A stretch of DNA of 64,000 nt from NCBI GenBank assembly GCA_032690845.1, contig CM064421.1:40600963-40664962 (forward strand). The letters run 5' to 3'. This document shows positions 34,441 through 45,528 of this stretch, in pieces. Below the pieces are notes generated by a model that worked only from the letters and a program-made list of their open reading frames with translations, had not been told where the DNA came from and did no database searches. Each line of letters begins with the position of its first letter. The stretch's first letter is position 1. The position numbers were made by a program, and so were the translations under genes. This stretch comes from Eleusine coracana subsp. coracana. Taxonomy: Eukaryota; Streptophyta; Magnoliopsida; Poales; Poaceae.

Positions 34441-35272
34441 TGTCTGGGTGCTCCCTTTTATTAACTAAGGGGCCTCCCTACAGAGAGAATTAAATATACA
34501 CCGTTAGAGGGAGGAAGGATAGCCGCTTGCGCTGTGCGCGGTGGGGGTCCGGTTGCCTTGGTCTACGCGCCCTACTGCTGCTCCTCGAACCACGTGCGCT
34601 GCTACTGCTACTGCCTTTGCTTTAGGCTTGGAGCCCTTCCCGTGCAACCCAAGGGAGAGAGAGGAAGAGCATGTGGATGCGGGCCCATAATACATGCAAC
34701 CTCCTTGACTTTATGTACACTTCACCATGATGCATGCAATTCCTTATCTTTTTCTTTTTGTTTTGAAATTTCTTGGGATCTTCTGTACATTACTTGTGTA
34801 TTATTTGACGGTATTAAGGAACCCCATTCCCAATACACCGACAATACCTTTATTAAGAGTATGCGGATACTTAAGTATAATTTGAATTACAGATCTACTA
34901 ATGCAGTTTTCATGGCAGATGCTACCTACGTTTCAGATGTTTTTTTTTCCCAGTAATTTGTTCCAGAGGTATTTGGCTACTTGTTTTTGTAGTTATCCTC
35001 TAGCAAAACTTATTGAGGGTATGATGATACTGAACCTTTGAATGAAAAATCTACTCATACAGTTTTCATGTGATAATGTTTAAAACTTAATTTATTTGAG
35101 CACAACCATCATGCCAGTTCAACAATCTTTACACTTCTACTCTGCCAGCCATGAACAGGTGAAATGCAATGGCAAACTGTGAAAGAAACAACAGATAAAG
35201 CAAACCCAAGAATGCCTGGTTGACTGAAACCAAAGAGAAATAACCATGCATCCAGATCAGAGTACTTAATAA

Positions 35273-38200
35273 TTAATACTCTTCCTCATCATCCTCCTCG
35301 ACTTCAGCTCCGACTTCCTCATAGTCCTTCTCAAGTGCAGCCAGATCCTCCCTTGCTTCTGAGAACTCCCCTTCTTCCATTCCTTCACCAACATACCAGT
35401 GGACGAATGCACGTTTTGCATACATGAGATCAAACTTGCGGTCAATGCGTGAGAAGACCTCTGCCACGGCTGTGTTGTTGCTGATCATGCAGACCGCTCG
35501 TTGCACTTTGGCTAGGTCCCCTCCAGGGACGACAGTTGGTGGCTGGTAGTTTATCCCACACTTGAAACCAGTAGGGCACCTGTCACAGAGCAGAACAGAA
35601 AAGGGTCATATGCTGCTAAATCTTATTTTCAGAAGAATGCGATATGTGCCAATCTGATGTAAAATGCAAGATACGTGAGCATGTACCAATCAACAAACTG
35701 CACTGTCCTCTTGGTCTTGATTGAATGAACAGCAGCGTTCACATCTTTTGGTACGACATCGCCACGGTACATCAAACAGCATGCCATGTACTTCCCATGT
35801 CTGGGGTCACATTTTGCCATCACGCTTAATGACTCAAACACGGAATTTGTTATCTCAGGAACAGAGTGCTGTTCATGGTAGGCCTTCTCCACTGAGATAA
35901 TTGGAGCATATGAAGAGAGCATGAAGTGTATCCGCGGGTAAGGCACAAGATTGGTCTGGAACTCAGTTATGTCGACATTGATAGCCCCATCAAACCTTAG
36001 TGAGGTGGTAAGAGATGATATGACTTGAGATATAAGCCTGTTCAGATTGGTGTATGTTGGGCGCTCAATGTCCAGGGAGCGTTTGCATATGTCATAGATA
36101 GCTTCATTATCAAGAAGCACAACGACATCAGTATGTTCAATCAGAGAATGTGTGGAGAGCACACTGTTATAGGGCTCGACGACAGCAGTTGAAATCTGCA
36201 ACAGGAAGTGGGATTTCAGTGCACAACACTTGCATTGTAAAATCACAGGTAAATCTTTTTTTGTAAGTTTTTTCTTGTCATATTGAGCAATCATGTTGGT
36301 ATCCATAGCTAGGCGCGTAATTGATAATGTTGACAATACAGATTAACTCTTCTACTCAATCTAATCTCAAGCATACATAAGAGTCCTTGTCCTTCTTATG
36401 TGTATTCACTCACACATTTGCTCGTTTAGAAATATATGGCTTCATCACGATATCTAGGATTATACTTAACGTAGTAGTTGCCGTGATATACTTTGAAGAA
36501 ATTATCTTTACAATTTAGGATGGATGTAGAACCTGCGAGCCATGTCTTCTTTTCAAGAGCAAATAATGAGGTCTGCTCATTGACAGAGGTAGCTCAACAA
36601 TAATCGCCATTAAATTTATACTTTTAAGTAGCTCTTCTGGAAGCATGACCGAGGCACCATACTAATTTGAAAAAGAATTTTAAGGTGAAAAACTGTTTTA
36701 CAAGCTTGTCGAACAAAATAATCCAAGGAGGACACCTTAAATTTGTAGACTTCTCTTATGAAGTTAATTTCAGATACTCTGTATTTGATTAATCATTGGT
36801 TTTTGTGGCATCACGGGGTTGATGATATGTTAGAATGTTTTCCTCTACTGCTATAATAGTTGATATGGGATATTGATAGTTATGTCAAATCACGATTCAA
36901 CAATATCATTGAAGTGACATTCTGATTTATGTTTCCATCCACTGGTATGGTAGTTGATATGGGATATTGATAGTTTTGTCAATCCACAATTCAAAAATAT
37001 CATTGAAGTGACATTCTGATTTTTGTTTCACGCTTAATACACTAGAAATTTTCTTTTGATGATAATTGACTGCAGTTTATTTACCAAAAAATAAGAATGA
37101 CCATGGTGATCTCATAGGCACAAACTGTGATGACCAATGATGCATACATGAATGTTCTCAGATTATTATCATAATAATACCTGTGGTGAAGGATAGATGG
37201 TGAAACCAAGCTTTGACTTCCTACCATAATCTACTGATAGACGCTCTAATAGTAGTGAACCAAGTCCAGAGCCAGTTCCACCACCAACAGCATTGAAAAC
37301 CAGAAATCCTTGGAGACCTGTGCAGTTGTCTGCCAATTTTCTTATCCGATCAAGACAAGGATCAACAATTTCTCTTCCAACTGCAGCACAAAAATCATAA
37401 TCAGTTCAGTATTGGTGTTTATATGGGCATGGGGCCCAAGCATGACAATTAAGCTGCCCAAGTAAAATATAAAGAATTCATATTGCTTCATGGATCTTGC
37501 AACTTTGCTTAAAATGATTAAATATCCAAACTGTGGAGTGTGGATCCTGACCTGCGACCTCTAAAATATTGAAGGTTTTGTGGATTAGTTCTACCTATCA
37601 CTTACTAGAACTGTTCAAATAGATAAATATATTGTTTTCAGACTTCGCAAGAACTCCTTGTATATGCCAAAATTAAAGATAGCGCTTCCAAACTCCAATA
37701 GTCATCATACATTTATCAATGTTACATTTTAAATTGTTGTAGATGTTGTTTAAAATTCTTCAGGAAATTGGTTAGGTGAGGAACACTGGAACAGCATATC
37801 ACCTGTGTAATGTCCACGGGCAAAATTGTTAGCAGCATCTTCCTTGTATGAGATGAGCTGCTCTGGATGGAAGAGCTGGCGGTACGGCCCAGTCTTTACC
37901 TCATCAATTACAGTGGGCTCCAAGTCTACAAACAAGGCCCTTGGAACGTGCTTCCCTGCACCTGTCTCACTGAAGAATGTGTTGAATGCATCCCTCGCAA
38001 CCCCAAGAGAGGTGTCACTGCAAGCCATAGGACAAAGACTGAGAGAACTGGATACTGTAAAATAGGAGAACTAGGCACTCAAATCGGTGGTAAGTTACAT
38101 GCTATTCTACCTGATGCTTGTTTCACACAAAAAAGGAGCTTCTTTTATATGCAGATTTTTCGTCTTTCGAATCATGTCCCTTTCAAATTATTAAGCTAGT

Positions 38201-38566
38201 GGTTTAAACATAGGGGTGTCATCAACAACAGTACTGATGACGCAAACTAAAGCAGATTATCAGAGCGTTGAACAAAATTATCGTTCCTAGGATTATCTCC
38301 AAAGTCGATTACCCTTTATTTGAGGATGCTGCTACAAGAACCAAGAAGGCAGCGATATCTCACAGGTATATCATCCTGTGTGTTGGAATCGACAAGGAAT
38401 GATGAAATAATCGACAAGTCAGAACTGAGAATTAGAACAGAAAGGGGCCTCACCTGGGCATGAGGCCATCCGGCTGGATGCCGTGCTCAAGGCAGTAGAG
38501 CTCCCAGCAAGAATTCCCCACCTGGATGCCTGCCTGCCCTATGTGGATGCTTATGATCTCTCTCAT
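35273..38566 (-). CDS. TUA: Alpha-tubulin, class without Lys40
   Basis: Five exons in transcript order: 38566-38454, 38017-37803, 37380-37181, 36195-35687 and 35579-35273. They are GT-AG and in phase, giving 447 aa. It is the GTP-binding alpha subunit of microtubules. The start MREIISIHIGQAGIQ is canonical. The tubulin signature GGGTGSG is in exon 3, Asp69/Glu71 are in FVDLEPTVID, and the catalytic Glu of ITEFQTNL is kept. The C-terminus EEDDEEEY keeps the terminal Tyr. Residue 40 is Thr (PSDTSLGVA), not the acetylatable Lys. This is known for the plant TUA1-like, pollen-enriched class and is the basis for that assignment. Odd changes at usually invariant sites: Tyr95 for Gly in LISYKEDAANN, and ESLSVMAKC for EPSSMMAKC. 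The leader just 5' of the ATG is GA-rich. Confidence 0.93.
36857..37029. repeat. Tandem duplication (period 94) in tubulin intron 3
   Basis: Copies at 36857-36935 and 36951-37029 share tagttgatatgggatattg and atatcattgaagtgacattc with few differences. The duplication lies wholly inside the 985-bp intron. Confidence 0.85.
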
Positions 38567-40114
38567 CTCTCTCTCTCTCCTTCAACTGCCTTGGAAATTC
38601 AGAAGCAGCAGCACCTGCACAGGCAAGCAGCCTGAGAACTGAAAAGGCCTGCAGCACAGTTCGCACGGAAGGAGGGGTGAGCGGCAGAGCAGAAGGCAAG
38701 ATAGAGGGGCAAGGCAGGGTAGCGGCGTCAACCTGAAAGTTCTTCACAAAGCAGAAAGCGACCGATGGATTGCACTACACACAGGTCGGACGGAAAGCGA
38801 CCCGAATGGACAAAAAATGCTACCGGGTGGACCGGCTAACAACTAACGATACTGCTAGATAGATAGAGCCTCCTTGTTCTCCTTGTTCAGGAGACTCGAG
38901 AGATGATGGTCGTCTATTACAATCTGTCTGCTAACTGCTCCCAGGATTAAATTCCTCCCTTGCATCTTTGCGCAAAACTTTCTGGTTTCTTGTAACGGTC
39001 CAAATTTGCGTGTCAACGTGCAACTGATTCGTTGATCTGTCAAGTTTATCCTCAATACTCAGTCCACATCATATTGTAATAAAAAATGACCATGCTAGGT
39101 TTCTGCCGTCATTACAAACCGAGTGCTGCCATCCAAAGAACAGGATACTGCCGTCATGGTATAAATGAGAAGAACCATGACAAGGCGCTATATGACGACG
39201 GCGCCAACCACAACGATGGTACCGATGGGCTCAACAGGGGACGGGTGAAAGTGTGCCATGCTGGTGATCTTGATGGAGGACTGTCTTGTTGTCAGTGTTG
39301 ATAATTGCTACGTGCCGCTAACGCCAATGAGTGCAAGGCCACCATTGATGCTCCAGATCTTCCAATATCTGGCCTTTCGAACAAAAAAAGAAAAAGATCT
39401 TCCGATATCTGTTTAAAACGACAAGAGTACCATGCGTTTTTGAGTGCTTTCATGCTGGCAAGGCCATAAGGTATGAACTGGAGGGAGGGTAAAATCCCAA
39501 ATCTCTTTGCACCAGAAAATCAATTGAGACGCAAAATCACGGACAGCTTCTGTAAACACATTTGTTGCTGCTGATATTCAGTCAGCATCCAGATAATGGA
39601 AAATGTCTTCCATCTCAAAAAAAAAAAAAAAAAAAAAAAAAGGCCTTGGCTCTTGATTCAACTTTATTCCGACTCCTTCAGTACAAATGACTTTGCTGCA
39701 AACCCTACGTATCACCAGGTTGAACAACAATGTATGCGTACTTGCCATGCTATTATTGACCTGCGGAAAATCAAGTTACCACCGTGACCAAAGCTCCAGC
39801 AGCCACGCAAAAACAAAGACTTTCTAATCTCACCGGACTTACAGTACAGTCCGAATTCAAAGGTTTGGGTGCAGAGCTGACGCACGTGTTACTTCCTGAC
39901 ATCGTCGACCATGCTTCTAAACAAAGGCTAGGCTTCACGTTATTACATTCTTGGTTCGTGCAGTAATCACAAATTCGGTCCAAAGATCGAAGCTGATCCT
40001 TGCAGGTTCCACCAGATTGCTGCCACTTCGTGATGTGTGATTTCCCAATCGATCCATTTTGCAGGCGTGGAGCGAACTCAGAGTTGAGAGGAATGGGCTC
40101 CATTCAGGCTGCCG
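38567..40114. other. Intergenic between the tubulin and hexosaminidase genes
   Basis: It contains the tubulin promoter/leader and, near 40114, the hexosaminidase 3' UTR. A block at 39080-39360 has short frames but no recognisable domain. An A25 tract lies at 39617-39641, and a direct-repeat-flanked insertion at 39355-39411. Confidence 0.5.
39355..39411 (+). mobile_element. Ultra-short A-tailed insertion with 17-bp target duplication
   Basis: agatcttccaatatctg (39355-39371) and agatcttccgatatctg (39395-39411) flank a 23-bp core, gcctttcgaac plus an A-rich tail. This is the layout of a LINE/SINE 3' end inserted by target-primed reverse transcription after extreme 5' truncation. Confidence 0.55.
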
Positions 40115-41995
40115 CTACTGCGCCAGGTTGCACATGCGCGGGTGGAGCGGGCACCAGAGCGGCTGGAGCGGCTCGGCGCGGATGCCACGCCCCACCATCC
40201 GGTACCTCCACTCGTTGAGCCGTCCCGTGGCGTTGGCGTACCGCTTCCTGCCGCTGGCGCCCTTGTTCCCTGACCAGAGCGTCTCCGCCGCGGCGGACGC
40301 CCTGGGCCAGAGCCTCCCGTCCAGCACCGCGGCGTCCGACTGCTCCGACCAGAGCGCCACCTCGCCGCCCAGCACTAGCGTGGCCTCGTCCTCCGTGAGC
40401 CCGTGCAGGATGTCGTAGTCGTAGATGCGCTGCCACGTCTTGAACGGCGCGCACCACGACCCGCCCGTGCCGCCGGGGTCGTTGAACAACGGCGTCCCCT
40501 CCTGCTCCTTCTCCTGCTTGTCGTACCGGCTGTCGTTGCCAAGCCACCCGCCGTGGCCGCAGTCCAGGTAGTAGTAGGACGCCGAGGACACGACGACGCG
40601 GTACCCCGCGGAGACGAGACGCTTGGTGTTGTCGGCGCCGTTGTTCCACGTCTGCAGCACGGTGGTGTCGCGGGGGAGCACCTCGTGCCGCACCGAGACC
40701 TTGGGACCCAGGAGCACGTCCTCCCAGTACACCGACGTGCGGTTGAGCTCGTGCACCAGGAACGGCCGCGTCGCGTTCACGAACAGCTCCAGCAGCCGGT
40801 CGTGCGTGCCGCCGTCCTTGAGGAAGCGCCGCACCACGGGGTCGTCCTCCCAGCACGCCGTGTTCACCTCGTCCGCGCCCGCGTGGAGGTACGGGTCCGG
40901 GAACGCGGCGGCCAGGTCGCGAAGCACGTCCTGTACCACGCGGTACGTCTTCGGGTTCAGCGGGTTCAGCTGCCCCGTGCACGGCTCCGACGCCAGCGCG
41001 GGCTTCCCCGCCGGCGCCCAGAACTTGCCCGCGCAGGTCACGATCTCCGGGTACGCGCCCGCCCACGAACCCGTGTGCCCTGGTCACGAGTTTCAGAATC
41101 GGCATTGCAAGAGATCGTACTACATATAGAATCCGAATTCTCAACACTCACCGGGCATGTCGACCTCGGGAATGACGCGGATACCGAACGCCTCGGCGTA
41201 GCGGACGATGCGGCGGACGTCCTCGACGGTGTACCGCATGGCGGGGGAGTATGCGCCGGCGTTGGCGAGGTTGGGGACGCTGGGGAGCAAGATGGGGAAG
41301 GACTGGGAATCCGTGATGTGCCAGTGGAAGACGTTGAGCTTGTTGAACGCCATGGCGCGGATGGTGTGGAGGAGGTCGGGGACGGGGTAATAATTCCGCG
41401 CGGTGTCGAGGAGGATGCCGCGGTGGGTGAAGAACGGGTGATCCGAGATCTCGATGTCGCAGGGCACCATCGGCTGCCCTCCCGCGGCGGGGCCCACGCC
41501 CGCCAGGGCGAGCTGGGAGAAGGTCTCGAGCGCGCGGATGGCGCCCCACGGCGTGGCGGCGGAGATGTCGGCGGAAGGGGAGTTGGCCGCCACGGAGAGC
41601 GTGTAGGACTCGTCGACGCCCGGGCCCAGCGGGATGTGGAGGTCGGAGACGGAGAGCGCCAGGAGGCGGATGGGGACCAGGGACAGGGTGTAGTTGCTCG
41701 GGGGCACCAGCGGCAGGTGGCGCTCGGACTTGATGAGGCGGGTGTAGAAGGCGATCGCGTGCCGGAGCGACGGGTGCGACGGCGACGCGCGGATGCTGAA
41801 CGACGGGGAGAGCGGTGCGTACACCGAGGAGGGCCACGAGATGGAGGCCGGCTTGGGCCACACCCGGATTTTCTGAGTCGGCGGCGGCGGCGGCGGCGGG
41901 GGTGGATGCGAAGGCGGCGGCGCATGGCCGGTGAGTGTGGCCGCTGGACGCAAGAGGAGTAGCAGGATGGGGAGGAGATACGGCGCCGCCGCCAT
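40115..41995 (-). CDS. HEXO: Beta-N-acetylhexosaminidase, GH20
   Basis: Two exons (41995-41152 and 41079-40115, intron 72 bp), 602 aa. It removes terminal GlcNAc/GalNAc from N-glycans and related glycans. The N-terminus is a hydrophobic signal peptide (PYLLPILLLLLRPA) followed by a proline tract. A GH20b-like N-domain leads to the catalytic barrel, which begins near HRGILLDTARNYYPV and contains FNKLNVFHWHITDSQSFP. The catalytic pair Asp351-Glu352 lies in HAGADEVNTACW. Several N-x-S/T sites fit passage through the secretory route. From memory it is most like Arabidopsis HEXO2. The start at 41995 is chosen over the upstream in-frame ATG (42157) because the signal peptide begins there. Likely apoplast, plasma membrane or vacuole; not decidable here. 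Confidence 0.93.
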
Positions 41996-42795
41996 TGCCG
42001 AGAGTGATGAGGAATGGCTGGGACCAGAGGAGATCCAGTGGCTTGACTTTTCCTGTTTTGTTTGTTCCACCACTATCGGTCTGTGGGTTTGACGTGATCC
42101 ACAATACGTGGGCAATAAGTGGTACGCTACACTTCTATTAATTCTAGAGTGATACAAGTTTTTGCACCAAGTATCAAAATATGTCTCAAGTTTTATTAGT
42201 ATTTTTGAATTTGAATACTGGAATCATTATATATATATTTGATATAATTTACACTACAATTTTTTTGCCTTTTTAAAAGATGATTATGGCAAACCTAATA
42301 GCGAGGAGATGTTTGATGCTAGAGTTTTTTTTGTCGTTGGTCTGCTTTCAAGCTTAGAAGAACTGTCATAGAAAATAGGTCCGGAGTAACCATGGTAGAG
42401 CAATAAACTAAGGCTGCTCGTTATGGTTTACAAAATCTAATAAGACTGGTGGGTTTTGGATAAAAATGGTTCCATCTAATTTGAGTGACCGTCTGGTTTT
42501 GGCTCAAACTAAATTCAAATCTAGAAAAAGATAGTTTCAAAATTGTTTACGTCAGAAAACACAAAATAAAGCATCGAACCACACGAGCCTTCAAAAACTG
42601 AAGGGTTTACAACCAAATTTTAGCAATACATTGAATGATGCCAACAGTTTTTCAATGAAGCCATAAAATTTTTGTGACTCAATTCCGTCTCGAGTGATAT
42701 TTTAAACCTTACACACTAGCAATGGTGTAAGAGAGATGATAGAGCAGTTTTACCGAGCCTGTTGATTATAGACTATAGACAAAAAATATATATAT

Positions 42796-43026
42796 TCACT
42801 TCATTCATATTTACATGTCATTCTAAGATTTTCAATTTTTCTATAATTACATATCATTCTCACTTTCTAATGCACCTTTCTCTCTTCCTAATATAATATT
42901 CTCTTTTTCTACTACATCTCTATCTATATCTCTCTCCTTCTCGTTTTCAATGCACCCATCTTTTTACTTCTTCTTATTTTTCATGCTCAACTCTAAAATG
43001 ACATCTAAATATGAATGGAGGGAGTA
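42796..43026. mobile_element. Stowaway-like MITE
   Basis: The left end ttcattcatatttacatgtc and the reverse complement of the right end (ccattcatatttagatgtca) form long inverted repeats; the right terminus reads ggagggagtata. Interior AT/CT-rich, about 230 bp, no coding. TA-rich flanks fit TA target choice. Confidence 0.65.
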
Positions 43027-43435
43027 TATAGCAAAGATAGAGGAGATAGTAAATCTGGCACATAACAACTCAAAGTTCAAAACAGACAAGCATATATATT
43101 TACGTAATTATACGGGTGTGAGCATGAAATCTAATTGCTAGACAGAACAAGAGTAGTAAGATGTGGTTTCTTTAGATTTACTCTACCATGTGTTGATCTG
43201 TTGAATTGAACAATATATATCATATAATATTTCATGTTTTACTAAACTACCTCTAAAAATCAAGAAATAGTAATTAATTTGTCACTTGCTTGACAGATTG
43301 AGGTGGGAGGAAGGAGAATTGCCGTTATTATTAGGATTCTTAGCATTACTGTAATTACAGTCCTCGAGGAAGGACAACGAAAAGTAGTAGCGATAGTGTT
43401 AAGAGAAATGACGAGACAATATAGTCGGTTCGTAA

Positions 43436-43720
43436 GAGCAAGTATAATAAGTCCTACTCAGCAGGCTATAAGATTGTCCACGCCATAAAAATCCAAAGTG
43501 GAGTGGAGGAGTGAGAAGAGAAGAGAGAGAGAAGAGCCGGCTTTTCGTTCGTCGCTCGCTACAAGCAGGCTGAAGCAGCCTGTACGAGGCGCTGGCGCTC
43601 GGTTGCAGCCTGCTGCCGACGCTTGAGCAGTAAGTGGTCGGACAGCCAATGCATATGCAGCATTTAATATTCTTTTTTTTTAATAAATAGGAAACTAGTA
43701 GCTTGCTTATTATACTAGGT
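43436..43720. mobile_element. Putative non-autonomous DNA transposon (MITE)
   Basis: AGTATAATAAG at 43441-43451 is perfectly inverted at 43706-43716 (CTTATTATACT). The body is GC-richer and of non-coding character. The gagcaagtataata type of end is common among grass MITEs. Target duplication not resolved; superfamily not assigned. Confidence 0.45.
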
Positions 43721-44977
43721 AACGGCTTTAAAGTGATGCATAAGGAGCGTGAGTAGCCATAAGGAGCGTGAGTAGCTACCAGCCGGCGACTCTATTATCC
43801 TTCATCAACAATAAGCATGATGGTAGAGTATTTCACATAAAAATATTTTGTCAATATTAAGCTCGAATGAGCAGATTGGATAAAATAATTTAATATTTAA
43901 TATAAAATCATAGTGTTATAAGTCGATCGCGAGGGATGAAGGATATTTAGTAAAAAAGGGTAGATGGTAGTGGTGACAAAAGAGCGAGTGAAAGTGATGA
44001 ATTCGATTAGTAGCTAATGGAGACATAGGAGAGATGAGATGAACACACTAAGATGTGAGGGGAGAAGGGACAAGAGCAACGAAAAAAAAGATCATCGATG
44101 TGAAGCGAAATAATACATGATAAGGTTAGAAGGAAGGAAACGAAAATAAAATAATATTGAAGGTTTGCATAAATTAAAAACATAAACTATTTTGTCTTAA
44201 AATTATATTTGATAATTGGATTATTTAAAATATTAGTTTAAATATATAAAATTATAATAATTTTTAATTTTTTAAATAAGAGAGATCATGAAAGAATATC
44301 AAAAATTAACTGTTATAATAATTTCTAATTAGTTCTGCCCTGACACAAAGTTGATTAATCAGACATCTACTAGGAAAGAGTGTCGAGCCACAAGTGATTA
44401 CTCTCTATATATTGAAGTATGGGCTTTCCCGCTTCCGTGTGATCTGAGGTAAAAGATACCAGAATAGTCGCCTTCTTAGCGATTAATGAAGTGCAGGGTC
44501 AAGTAAAGCAACTAAAACAGTCATTTTTTAAAATTATGTATCTATTTTAGTTAAGTCTCCTCTTTCTCGTGATAAAAGACAACTCAAAAGATAGTATGTA
44601 GACTTGGGGAAAACCTCTACCTAGGACTTGATTGACCTGTTTGAAAAACTTTTTTTATTATCATATGGAAAAGTCACCTAACACTTTCTCTATAAGGATA
44701 GAGAGAACAACACACAACAAAACAAAATCCAACCGTTTTCTCTCTTCCTCTTTTTCCCGTCTATGTATAAAGCTCTTTCGAAGCGGAATGTATGCTGCTA
44801 ATGTGTATCAGGAGTTTAGATAAAATCTCGGTGGACTTTTGGGCTGCTTTATCTCATTCCACTGTAGAAATGGATGAAAGAAGTATTCTCTTCGTTAAGA
44901 CAAAGCAGCTAGTGTAAATTTGCACTAGAAATTTTGTTCTAACAACAATAAAATGAGGAAACAGGAGTATAATATTA

Positions 44978-45024
44978 TATATTCTCATAGTTTTTTTTTC
45001 TTTGATAAGTATATTCTCATAGTT
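44978..45024 (-). mobile_element. Ultra-short poly(A)-tailed insertion with 15-bp target duplication
   Basis: tatattctcatagtt occurs perfectly at 44978-44992 and 45010-45024, separated by only 17 bp. The reverse complement of that core is cttatcaaag followed by A7, i.e. a retroposon 3' tail. Confidence 0.55.
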
Positions 45025-45528
45025 AAGTTCAGTTCCTCCTTTCCAAACAAGGCCGCTGCCACAAAATGGCAAAACACATCAAAGAACCCCCAATCGGCTA
45101 GCCTAAACCCTCGCCCTTCAGCCGCATAGACAACACGGATTCCCCTCTTCCTGCGCGAGGCCTCGTCGTCGCCGGCGGCCTCCAGCTCCAGGAGCTGCAG
45201 TACGCGACCGCGGTCGCCCCTCAAACGCGCATCACCGCCGGCGGCAGCAGCTATTCCGCCACGCCCGCCACCGATGCGGGCTGTTCGATTTCTGCTCCGT
45301 TTGCTTCGTCCCGATGCCAATTTTTGAGATAAATAGATAGATTAACCAGGCGTTCTGTTTCTTCTCTCTGCTACGTTGCCCCCATCTAATTCCATCACTG
45401 AGTTCAACCAAACAATGTGAGTACTGAGTATTCTCCGATCTCGTTCACGATTGCAGTGTTTTTAGATGCCTTTTGTGCTTGCCCTTAATACTACAGTCAA
45501 ACGTCACCAGCTTCCCTTGTCTCCGCCC

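Larger units (their letters stand above)
33154..35272. other. Intergenic between the SOD and tubulin genes
   Basis: The SOD leader is followed by a tandem repeat (33491-33677) and then a GC-rich patch at 33700-34060 with short unassigned frames. After it come an LTR-like block and C tracts (about 34406-34431), and then AT-rich DNA that includes the tubulin 3' UTR. No gene is supported. Confidence 0.5.
41996..45528. other. AT-rich intergenic region between the hexosaminidase and SprT genes
   Basis: Two MITE-like elements and one micro-insertion are listed separately. 43730-44830 is AT-rich with no ORF of note. A GC-rich patch at 45080-45320 carries a minus-strand frame (45320-44985, 111 aa, starting MASGRSKRSRNRTARIGG) that I do not recognise. 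It may be the 5' exon of a divergent transcript or simply promoter sequence. Confidence 0.45.

Noticed and set aside
40403..41962. 519-aa open frame on the plus strand
   Set aside because: Antisense shadow of the GC3-rich hexosaminidase exons; product is Arg/Val/Gly-rich with no domain, while the minus strand encodes a complete GH20 enzyme.
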